This document shows positions 44,301 to 54,400 of a stretch of DNA of 64,000 nucleotides, piece after piece (position 1 is the stretch's first letter; the number at the start of each line of letters is the position of its first letter). The position numbers were made by a program, and so were the translations under genes. This stretch comes from Volvox africanus (lineage: Eukaryota; Chlorophyta; Chlorophyceae; Chlamydomonadales; Volvocaceae). Location: the NCBI GenBank assembly GCA_030268105.1, contig BSDZ01000015.1, positions 3,747,501 through 3,811,500 on the forward strand, read 5' to 3'. The notes under the pieces were generated by a model. That model was not told the origin of the DNA. It made no database searches and was given only the letters and a program-made list of their open reading frames with translations.

Positions 44301-45939
44301 ACCTACCCGGCCTTCCTTGACCGCCTGAATGGCGTCCTCCAGACGTTCGGGGTCCCCCGCGAAGAGCTGTAGCAAGGGGGGCTGCAGCTGCTCTTCCCGA
44401 CCACCCCATCCCACAGCGACAGCGGCAGCTGCAACAGGTGGTGTCGTTACAGCGGCGGCTGAACCAGCTTCCCCTTCGCGCCGCCAGCTTCTTCCAGTGC
44501 TTCCTTCGTTACCGCCGCCGCCGCCGCCGCCAGGGACGATGGCAGATCCACCCAACCCCACTCGATACCCCATGTACTGCACACTGGCCGCGTTTTGGTG
44601 CAGTACAAACCTGGTTTGGCACGTTAACGGCAGTTATCCGGGCAAAAGGACGAGTTGGGGGCCTGTCCAAGGTTTTGCAGTAGTAGCAGCAGTAGCAGCA
44701 AGCGTGTACGGAGCACCAAGAAGGCGATACCCGGGGTCATCCTTCTGCCTTATCATTCAGACACGGAGCTGCATGTCTTGCTGCCCACCTGCGCCCACGT
44801 CATCATCGACGTACGCCACTTTCCGGACTCACCCGAGTGGGTCGAAGGCTGTCACTATGGAGGGCACGCTGGACAGCATCAGATAGTCCTGCTGGAGGCG
44901 GGCGGAGAGCTCCTTACGCTCGTACGCCATGTCAAGCTCCAGAACCAGGGCACGAACCCGGGGACGAGAGATTCCGCCAGGAGCCCCCCAGCGACGGCCG
45001 CGGCTGCCGCTGCCGCCGCCACCGTCGCCGCCACTACCGCCGTCGACGTTGTCGCTGTCGTCGAGGTACTCGACACCCGACACCTGAGCCGGGAGGCGCC
45101 AAGTAAAGGCCAAAACGTTTTTGCCGAAGGCGGAGAGGGCCTCATCACCACGATGGCCTCGTCAGCATGCAACATTCCGCCCGTGCCGGTGCCCGGGGCC
45201 TCATGGACCCCCCCCAGCAGCCCGCAACGACAAACAGCTTTGTGGCCAGGCCCGTCACGTCCGTGTACGGCATCCAGATCAGGTACCGCAAATAAACCAC
45301 GATAATTTACCTCCCCTGCGGCAGCTTCCAACTTCCAACTCCAAATCACTGCGCGCTCTTACCGAATGCAAGCACACACGCCCGTTCGACCCGCCCACGT
45401 GGCCCTCCTTAAAGTACAGGTTGTCCCTTCTCTGCCCCGTCCCACTTACTCGCAAATGGCACATGCATCCATCGGCGCTCAAGTGGCCTGCCGGAATGAA
45501 GTGACCCACGGGTCCAAACGCTGCTCCGGAACCTAACGATCCTGACGGACACGCCTCGGAAACCCGCAGTAGACGCCTGGAGAAGGGGGTGCCGCCACAC
45601 ACGTACACACAGACACATACGCTTGAGGTAGTTGGTCCGGAAATCAAACTTCTTCTCCTCGTCCTTGCTGTCGCCCTGATGTCTAAGGTGCTGGGAGGAA
45701 AGGAGGACAGGAGAGGAAGGACACAGCCAAGTCGAGAGTCCCCCGCGGAGACCCCCGCGGCTAGGAAGAGGAGGAGGAGCACGGCCACTGGACAGGCGCC
45801 CCGGGGTCGGTGGGAGTGAACCCCTATGGGCGCTCAAAATCCCAGTAGGTGATGAAGGTACTCACAATGCCAAATCGTAAAAGAGCGTCCGCAGAGTGGG
45901 GTCTTCGTCGAAGCTCCTCGAAAGCGTGTGCAAGAAACC
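35370..45939 (-). CDS. PAS-containing class III nucleotidyl cyclase, guanylate-type residues (17 exons resolved, 5' end open)
   Basis: The enzyme makes a cyclic nucleotide, probably cGMP. Resolved exons, 5' to 3': 45939-45866, 45682-45621, 45541-45450, 45310-45149, 45083-44833, 44610-44307, 43990-42052, 41981-41886, 41746-39264, 39090-38884, 38522-38471, 38022-37935, 37691-37382, 36888-36813, 36570-36542, 36364-36236, 36011-35370. All phases agree. Order: unassigned N-terminal part; charged helix ([19 protein letters not shown]); PAS start ([23 protein letters not shown]); two very large Ala/Gly/Ser/Pro exons; PAS end ([11 protein letters not shown] to QTDVTRM); signalling helix ([15 protein letters not shown]); cyclase domain; 213-residue low-complexity tail to TAA at 35370. 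No membrane segment is seen in these exons, unlike many algal cyclases, but the 5' exons are not settled. The borders of 45310-45149 are the weakest. Homologous cyclases are numerous in Chlamydomonas and Volvox. Confidence 0.85.
36236..38522 (-). CDS. Cyclase gene: exons of the catalytic (class III cyclase) domain
   Basis: The two metal-binding aspartates lie in [11 protein letters not shown] (split over a GC-AG intron) and in ETIGDCYMV. The purine-specifying positions are Glu in VYKVETIGD and Cys in [12 protein letters not shown], the guanylate-cyclase pair; adenylate cyclases have Lys and Asp/Thr. The transition-state Asn and Arg are in NTASRME. A low-complexity insertion of roughly 45-50 residues ([16 protein letters not shown] and on) sits between [10 protein letters not shown] and [12 protein letters not shown], a usual place for such inserts in volvocine cyclases. 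The domain ends [15 protein letters not shown] across the 36235/36012 intron. All catalytic residues are intact, so activity is expected. Confidence 0.9.
36542..36570 (-). CDS. Cyclase gene, 29-nt micro-exon of the catalytic domain
   Basis: The exon encodes (G)DTINTASRM, including the catalytic Asn and Arg region. Acceptor CTCGCAG, donor GTGAGA; phase 2 in and 0 out fit CLFG upstream and ESTGVPG downstream. Skipping it would remove essential residues and shift the frame. Confidence 0.85.
39264..44610 (-). CDS. Cyclase gene: PAS domain split by two giant low-complexity exons
   Basis: Exon 44610-44307 starts the PAS core ([33 protein letters not shown]) and exon 43990-42052 continues it with [12 protein letters not shown]. 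The rest of that exon (about 630 residues), the small exon 41981-41886 ([19 protein letters not shown]) and most of exon 41746-39264 (about 790 residues) are Ala/Gly/Ser/Pro/Thr-rich without a recognisable fold. The PAS end [10 protein letters not shown] to [12 protein letters not shown] appears only in the last 35 codons. The insert is therefore about 1,450 residues inside one PAS fold, presumably as a disordered loop. Exon borders agree in phase (0/1, 2/1, 2/0). Confidence 0.8.
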
Positions 45940-48900
45940 CTGTGTGTTTGCGCGTGTTTGGGCATTTGGACACAAGTTTCTCCTTAGCGTGGGGTACAGG
46001 AACCCGGGGGACGAACCAACGCGACCAATCTGACATCGTACTTGTATACTTATCAGGCTAGGCTCCTCCGCATGGGGAGCTCTGTCGCGAGTTGCGAGTA
46101 TCAGAAACTCTTCAGTCAGTGAGTTGTTATGAGTGTAAGGAAAGCGAGGAATATGCAGAAATATGAGGCGAACCGGATATCTCGAAATATCCAATAAAGG
46201 CAAGCGCTTTAAACAAACGACAAACGATACGACAGCCCGAATCAGGCCTGGCTCGTTGCAGGCAAAGAGCAACTTATTTAAGCGTGCCGGAAATGCTGAG
46301 TTCCTTGTTGCGGACTATGGAACGTTCCGCGTTAACCTAGCTGTGTGGCGAATATAGATTGTAGTCCGCCCGACACGATAGGAACGAGATGTTGTCCAGG
46401 CAGGCTCAGGACAGACGGGCAGCTACATAAAACTCAAGTCCTCTAAGGATTCTGAGGATTTCTGTATTTCTATTAGTACACTTTATCGGTGTTAGGTCTC
46501 CTGTTACGGCGACCAGCAGTACGCGCGAACGATAATGGCCTACACAAACCTGCGGGCTGCCGAGGCCCAAAGCAAGTACCGCCGCCTCATTAGCACCAGC
46601 GCAACGCATTACTACCGCTGCAGCCTGGTCTGCTGGAGGCCCAAGCAGCAACTGCACCTCGGCGACTGTTTCCCCCCCGTTCTTTGTCCCACTGCTTAAT
46701 CGCTGCTGCGGGCGCTGTGCAGTGGGTACTTCCAGCAGCACGCAAGCAGGAGGGCGGGCCCGGGCGGGCGGAATGTTGCGTGGTGCTGGACTGTCCGGCA
46801 ATGAGCCGGTGCGATGGATGGCCAAAAGGACCGTCGGCACCCGCCCACCACGCAGCGATGCCATCAGCAAAGAATAAAGTTGTAATGATGGTTCGTCCGC
46901 ATTGTCTGAAAGGAAAAGTAAAGCATGGCAAGGATTATTCACAGCAGCCAACTGCTGAGCCTGAAAGTCGGAACTTTTATGCAAAATACTTCTTTCTAGC
47001 AGAAAAATCTATCACATTATTCAGCTTCATCTACCTCGGCATTTCTCATCCACAGCGCCTTGCGTCCTCGCTGGGAAGCACAAGCATGACAAAGGACCTT
47101 GCGGACACTCCTTTTGCCCGTGTCCGTCAGTTCGCCGTGTCTCAATGGCATCTTGCAATTGAACATCTTCTGCAAGTTGTTGCATGAAACGCGTACTTAC
47201 AAACTTCCGACCAGGTACAAGCCCCTGGCCAGTGCTCGGCATACGTTACAAAGAAGCTTACCATCTTGGAGTGTGTGACATTCAGATTCTGGTTTTGATA
47301 GGCAACTCCCCATAGAATACTAAACAGTTACTGGAGGGAAATACCGGGTTATATAATCTTACGGATACTAGGCTGAAAATCATACGGTGGCCTATTCCCA
47401 TGTTTAAGACTTATAATGATTACAACTTATTAATATCTTGTGTCCACGGCCCTCAATGTTTTAGGAACGAGATACCACAATGCTGTGCCGTTGCTGTACA
47501 GTCGCTCATGATATGGACATATCAGGCATTGAGGCCGCTACACGACTTGCGTCTACCGTTCAGCGCGTCTTCTATAATCCCTTTATCTTGCAAACTTGCG
47601 AATTTTGTGTCAATCATTGAATAACAGTCGTATCCTGCAGCAGCAGCTTTCTTACTGTCTTAGTAAAAGCACTCATGGCTTTGGCCATATGCGCGTAATC
47701 TTGTGCATTTCCCATAGGATTTTTTGTTGATATTCAATCCCGCCTCGTTACCTGCCACGCCTTGCGCATACAGCCTGACCGCCCCTGACGATTAATTTGA
47801 CATTATCCTTTGCGGTTTCAAAGGCGGCATGGTATACTGGGTAGATCGGAACATACCCGGGTGTATGTCGTGACACTTTCTTTGTACTGAGCGTGCCCAG
47901 TCGTGTCTTCACACCTGGGTTGCAGCTAACTGCGCAGGCGTGTAGATGTGCGTTCGTGTAAAAGGGGGTTGAGCCGCGGCTTAAGATTCAAACAGCGAGG
48001 AACCGCGGACCTCGTCAACCATTACATTATGCCGCTACTATATGCCACTCTCAGCTTCGGTCGACGCCCGAGCATCAGCTTTACACGGTCATGCGCGTAC
48101 ATCAAAATAGCCCATATATCATGTAACATTCACACATGCATGCATACAGTACACGAATGCGAAACTGGCAAACAACGTCCCCTCTTGTGTACGAACGTGC
48201 AAATACATCAGACCACTGCCTGTCTTCCTAGACGTGACAGGACGTGCACGTCTTTTAACGACCGTGCTGCATGAGCACTCCACGCACCAGGTGCATGCCA
48301 ATGCAAACAGTATCAAACGCTGCCGGGCGAGCTTTATGTGACCCGTTGTCCAACAATGAAACCCATTTTCACCCACTCTCAAGACATGGGGGGCACCATG
48401 CTCAAAGGGGACTGCGCTGCACGGATGGTGTTTCCAGGGGTGGCGTCTTCTCTAGGATAGAAATCTTCCTCGCGGCCGAGCAGTTGCGATCCATGTGGAC
48501 ATGAAAGGACCAGGCAACCGCACCGAGGACCCATCGAGGACCCATCGAGGAGGAGGAGGAGGAGGACGCGTACAGACACAGGCACAGCTGAGCCGGCCTC
48601 CGACATGGCATGGATTGACCAGGTACCAGTACTGCATGGGCGAAACCCATACAACAGCATTATTTGTTTCTTCAAATAGGATAATTCTATGATGAAGAGC
48701 GGGGGTTGGGGGGCAGAATGGCAGGAAAAATAGCCATTATACTGGCAGGCTGCATGATGTACAGACGGATGGTGGGGCTCCGCCAGGCGGCTGCGCTGTA
48801 CCCATGTCGCTACCCAGCGAGCAACATGCAGCCCCGCTCCAAAAAGCGAAATGTGACTGGATTGCAATGCGAAAGATAACCCCGCTCCTTCAAACTCGAG

Positions 48901-51151
48901 TGCCCTGACCCTCGGTCACACTTTAACACCGTCCTTTCACCGTGCGCACCGAAAGAACTAAATACTGTCTCGAGGCACAGTGTCTCACCAGGTGCCCGGT
49001 GCCAGGTGCCAGGTGGTGTTTGTAATAACACCCCCCACCCATTGGCTGGTGGACTGCCCACTGGACAATCAGTACAAATGCGCCAAACAGACACCCAACC
49101 TGACGCGTCATTTCGGGAGAGGAGTCGCATCCCCGACTCAATCTTCATGCGTTCGGTCACCCCGCCACTGAATGCCCTTCGATGCATAGGTGGTGTGGGG
49201 TAACCCCATCAAGCCAAGCCAAGCCAAGCCAAGCCAAGCCAAGCCAAGCCAAGCCAAGCCAAGCCAAGCCAAGCCAAGTCAGGCTGGGTCAAAGCCAGGT
49301 TGAATATTAAGTCAAAGCCGGTCGATTGAGTCGAGCCAGCAGTCCACATTGTGGACTGCGCCACATTCTGTGGGATCCGTCCTGCGGCCTCAATGCGGCG
49401 ACAACAGTTGGGGTGTAGCAGGGGACACGTTGTTCCCGGGACGTGCCCGAATAATGAAGCAAAAGCGACATCGGGCACATCGAAGTATAACAGATAGCAA
49501 CATACACGTCGTCGTGCCAGCTGGCGGAACTCAAGCCTTAGCACAACCCCGTTTCCCCAGCCTGACTGTTAAGTAAGCAACCTGGCCAGTGGTACAGTTC
49601 TTTGCCTTCTTCCCCTCCTCTTTCCCCTCCCTTCCCGTCGACTGGACACATCCATCCACTTCTATCCTGTTCCGCTCCCGCCCCCTCCGTTATACCAGAT
49701 ACACCTCACTCCACCAGCCTCTCCCCTCCCTTCCGCTCCCTATGTGCTTTCATTCCAATGTCCTCTGCCTCAGGGCCTCAAGGAACACCCCCCCAGAGAG
49801 GTTCCTGTCCGATCAAACCAGGTTGCAATGGTACTTCGGTTTCTGGGGTTTCCGCCTCTTTCCCCAATCCCCAGTCCCCTTTCCGACAACCGCCCCTATC
49901 GACAATGCACCGGGGGACCCCGTCACATTTCTTGACCTTCACGTCTCACCCCTCAAGTAATGTCTCATCAGGCACCCACCATCCCGCGCCCCGACGCAGC
50001 CGTGGATCGCCCAGCTCCCCACTTCTCCAATCGTAATCGTAATCGCAGTCGCAGTCAAACTCCGTATGCAGCTGTATGTGCGTGTATGTGTGTTGCTCGT
50101 ACATATCCGCAGGCCTAGCTACTCTTAAGGCAGCCCGTCAGAACACACGTACGACGTAAGGCCCACAGCAGCTCTTGGGCGTGCAGCCGGCTACCTCTCC
50201 ATACATTGATTTTAGATGGGCTGCGAACCGACGTCCGACGACGATACGGTCACCCACCTGTCAAGGAAGTTAATAAGCGAGAGGTGGGAAGGCAGGGCCT
50301 GGGCCGTGTGACCGGGGCTACTTCACCCAATCTTAAGGAACCTTGGCGCTGCATTCCAGGAACCCCCGTGTAGGCGTGATGGCTCCCTCGGGGGGGTGGG
50401 AGGGGAAGGGGGGAGACCCCAATTTACTGTCATTGAGGCTAAAGCCCTGAATGCAAAAATAAAATACATCTCAGTTCAGCACAACCCCCCCGCCCGGCTC
50501 CTCAACGTCTGGTGCCGATGCGAGAGTGTGTATGCGTGTGTATACTTATATGCATGCCTCCGCACCGTCCCCCCACACCTCTCCCGTGCCAGTTTACCAT
50601 AAACAACGCTATCGTGCCGACTTTTACAGGGCTGAAGAAACGGCAAATGGCCGACGGTCAAAATGTGACGTCGTGGTCCATTGCTGGGCCATCACATCAA
50701 CAAGCAAGACATAGGGCCCGATAGGCATAAGGGTGTTTATTCACAACTCTTCCTTCGGAATGGGCCGATACGGACCATTCCATATTAGAGCAGTCCCGGT
50801 GCCTCATTGGCTGCCGCTGCCGCTGCGGACTACACCTCCTTCGCGTAGGCGTCCAGATCCGTCCAGATCCGTCCAGATCCGTCCAGATCCAACCCGTCTA
50901 GCCCGCCAAAGCTCTGCCTGACTATCCTCCCAGAATGATACCCAGACAGACAGACGCACAGACGCACAGACAGACAAACGGAGACGGACAGGCACTTGAA
51001 TTTCGCCCACTCGCAGTGCTGGAGGAGTCACCTGCAAAGACGCAAATGACAAGAAGAAGTCCCCTCCCATCTCACGCAGCTGCATAGGAGAGTGCGTGTG
51101 CAGGGCCCTTTTAGCCACATCAAAATCAAACATGAGTTCTCTATTGACATC
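45862..51151 (-). CDS. Possible further 5' exons of the cyclase gene (unresolved)
   Basis: Coding-like minus-strand pieces with fitting splice sites lie upstream of the resolved exons. 51151-51032 reads DVNRELMFDFDVAKRAL and MQLREMGGDFFLSFASLQ; it could contain the start Met at 51133 or be internal behind a GCGCAG acceptor. 50631-50598 reads PVKVGTIALFM. 50257-50153 reads VGDRIVVGRRFAAHLKSMY and is cysteine-containing. 46714-46550 reads AEVQLLLGPPADQAAAVVM. About 47180-47045 is open in two frames. The chain 50631-50598 to 50257-50153 fits in phase; the others are not connected. If they belong together the cyclase starts only about 350 bp below the phosphodiesterase stop. An independent small gene is the alternative. 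I recognise no domain. Confidence 0.35.
49211..49277. repeat. (AAGCC)n microsatellite, about 13 units
   Basis: A perfect 5-bp tandem repeat in sequence without resolved exons. Confidence 0.95.
50851..50890. repeat. (GTCCAGATCC)n, four units
   Basis: A perfect 10-bp tandem repeat between possible cyclase 5' exons. Confidence 0.92.
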
Positions 51152-51494
51152 CTGCGCGGATCAATCGTCCGAATCTTTTAGGATGAAGGAATCAATCGCA
51201 TTTCACTTTCCCAAGCGCCGCTGCACTGTCTGTGGACACTAACATTGACAGTCTTGTTGTCCACCACCGCCACCACCATCACCCCCCCCACTACTATCAC
51301 CATCACCCCCCACACACTACTATCACCATCGCCACCACACCTCTCTCTCTTCCCTCGTTTCGTCGCCCTTTTTTTCATCATCACATCGTGAGACACATGT
51401 TGCTGTCAAAGCCAGGTAGCACTGGCACCACTGGAAACCCAATAGCAACATAGGGTTTTGCAAATTGGCGCTAACCGAGAGGTTTGCACTGCAC

Positions 51495-54400
51495 TCATGC
51501 ACTTGTCGTGATGGTCAACGCAGCGGCGGCCGCAGCAGGCACCTTCCCGCCGCTGGCAGTAGCGCCCACGATGTTTGCGACGGCACTGGTGACAGCTCCA
51601 ACAGACATCGCCGCAATACCGCCCGGAGAAGAGGAGGAGCCCGCGTTGATCGTGACAGGGCCATCCAATGGGGCGGTGGCAGCAGTAGCAGTGATGGCGG
51701 TAATGGCCGTCGCAGCAGTAGCAGTAGCAGTCATGGTGGCTGGAGCCGCACCCTCTGGTTGCGGCTGCAGCGGGTCTCGGGTCTGTGCAGCGAATACCGA
51801 CTTGCCCGGGTACGCAGCGGGCTTTGCTGCGGCGGCGGGGGAGTCGGTGCTGACAGATGCAGCGATGGGAAGCGGACCCAGTACTGCAGACGTATGGCTC
51901 GCCGCCACCGGTGGCGTCGCTGTCGCCGTATTGCCGCCACCGCCACCGCCATCACCGCCGCCGCCGCCAGCTGCTTCCGCCTCCACCTGCTTCCAATACT
52001 GGTAGTTCGTTTGGAAGCACTGGAGCAGGGGAGATGCTCCAGGGAAGGCCCGGGTCGCGGCTCGGATCAGCGGCAAGGCTACGAAGTCGAAGAAGCCGAC
52101 CTGTGGAAGGAAGGAAGCAGGGTAGGGGTGCTGGTACGGCGTACGTGTACGACAGCTGGACAGCTGGAACAGCAGATGGCCACATACCCCCATACAGGCC
52201 CCGGATATAAATCAGGAATAACGCATCAGGCGGGGGGTACTGGGGGCTGCAGATTGGTGCATGTGTATGGAGATGGATGCCATGTAAACGTGCCCCGGCC
52301 CCCCCTTCTCCACTGCGCAAACCTCCAGGGGCGCCCCCTCCCCCCCTCCCTTCCGAGAACCGATCCCCTCCTCGCCTGGCTCTTGCTGATGCCCTGCTTA
52401 GCTCGGTCGAATAACGGGCTGATTGGGAGGCCCATTTGGCGCTCCTGGTCGCCCTGGCGGAAAAACTCCTCTTCCAGCACTGAAAGCCATCTACGGGATT
52501 GGGGTTTAGGGTTTGGGGTTTGGGGTTTGGGGGTTAGAGGAATCCCCCGTGCGACCGGGTTCGATGTTTCGTGCCTACGACGGGGGGTGCGCCGACCTCG
52601 ACGGATGTGTCAGTGAATGACACCGGCCCATGGGACCACCCTGATGTCTCCACACGACCCGGCACACTGATTCACGGTCCCGCCGAGAGTGTGACCCCTC
52701 CGCGCCCTTTTTCTCCCGCACCTCTTGTGCCGCTCCAGGTCAGCTCCAAGATGGCCGATGTCAGCAACTTTGAGCATCACCTGTGCAGTGTCCGGCGTAC
52801 GGATTATAAAGGAATCATGAATGAAATAAGTTATCATACCGCTATGTCCTCTATTCCTGGGATTTATGTTATAATACCTATATTTAAATAATATTATATT
52901 ATATAACCTTATAATTATTATGATTATATGATACGATGCAAAGGCCTGGGCATTACGCTTGTTCTCTCTCCTGTGTCGCATGCTCGGCGGTCACTCGGGG
53001 GTCCGTACTGGTGGCAATACTGGAGTTCTCCTTTTTAATGGCACTCGCCAACGCCGGGGGCGTGGTGGTGGTTTTGCAGGGCGTGGTTTCCCGCCCAATC
53101 GTGCCTCTGCTGCGGTAGGGAGCTCCACCTCGGGTGCTAGTGCCCCGGGGCAGAATTGAAGTAGTTTTGGAACATGAGCGCCCCTTTGTATGCTCGAGTT
53201 CAAGCACACCTAGCGGCTTGGAAGGCTATTGGGGCGGACACTCGGACGCTACATGTGCTGAAGCAGGGGGTTCCAGTGGAGTTTCGTAATGGTTGTCCGC
53301 CCACTGCCTTTGATCTCCCGAGTTTTCCGGTCTCGGAGATTCAGAAACGGTGGTGGCAGGAGGTAGAAGAACCCCGCCTCATTGCTCTTGGGGCCATCTC
53401 CCGTGTGGACCCCTCACGGACGGTTGAGCATGTGGTTAATGCCTTTTGTGTGCCAAAGCAGGGTAGTGCTTCTTGGCGCCTTGTTGTCAACCTTAAGCGG
53501 ATGAACATTGCGCAGAAGGCTTATAAGTGCCGTTATGAATCCCTCCGTACCCTACGTCGTATGGGCATTCAGAATTCGGGGATGATAAAGGTGGATTTAG
53601 CTGATGCTTTTTACCATATTCCCATCCGCCCAGTGGATCGACGTTTCTTTACCTTCCGCTTCTGTGACACTCTGTATGAGATGAATGCCCTACCCATGGG
53701 TTGGTTGAATAGTCCTTACTGGTTCACGAAGATTATGCGGAATGTGGTTCGTTTCTGGAGGGATCCTATTGCAGCGGTCGGTGGCAAGAAATGTCGGGTT
53801 ACACCTCCCATGCCGCCGCATCAGTTTTTCCCAGCATGTGGCAGTGGACGACCAGCCCGTCTTGGAGCTCGGGTTCTACCCTACCTGGACGACTTTCTTT
53901 TCGTTTTCTCTTCCAAGGAGCAGGCCAGTCTTGGAGCGCGGTGGGTGCGGGAGATTATTGAGTTTTTAGGTTTAGCTTGTCACCCAACAAAATGTCAGTG
54001 GGAGCCTTCGCAGGCAGTTTATCATCTAGGCATCACTGTCAATACCGCATCTGGTTTGTTTGAGGTACCCAAGGAGAAGCTTTCCAAGCTCCGACGGCTG
54101 GCAGTTGGCTTGAGGGTCACGGCTAAGAAAAATCGTCGGTTGGTCCAGAAGCGTGAGTTAGCAAAATTTTGTGGTTTCGCCCAGAGTGTTAAGTTGGCTC
54201 TTACCCCAGCCCCGCTTTTTCTTCGTAACTTCTATGATGATATCATGCAACCTGTAGGTTGGTCAGGCCGTATTCGTCTATCACGTGGTTCCCTTCGGGA
54301 TCTTGATTGGTGGGCTGATATTCCAACGCGGCATTGCTCTGCCGCTATTCACATAGGGCCTGCCGCGGTGGACTTGTCTGTTGATGCATCCCGTCACTCC

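Larger units (their letters stand above)
45940..51494. other. Region between resolved cyclase exons and the PDE stop
   Basis: Apart from the possible exons listed separately, I see no gene here. Plus-strand frames such as those at 49589-50036 are C/T-rich without domains. The stretch 47.3-48.4 kb is AT-richer and looks non-coding. Confidence 0.4.

Noticed and set aside
45279..45788. Minus-strand frame beginning [16 protein letters not shown], which looks like a signal peptide
   Set aside because: The start lies in an intron between phase-consistent exons 45939-45866 and 45682-45621, and the following frame has no conserved content. It remains a weak alternative first exon.
49589..50036. Ser/Pro-rich plus-strand frames of 123-144 codons
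   Set aside because: C/T-biased sequence without a domain, signal or consistent splice sites. Most likely non-coding.
51465..52616. 383-codon plus-strand open frame
   Set aside because: It is the antisense shadow of the GC-rich last PDE exons, has no domain, and the minus strand carries clear PDE motifs with fitting splice sites.
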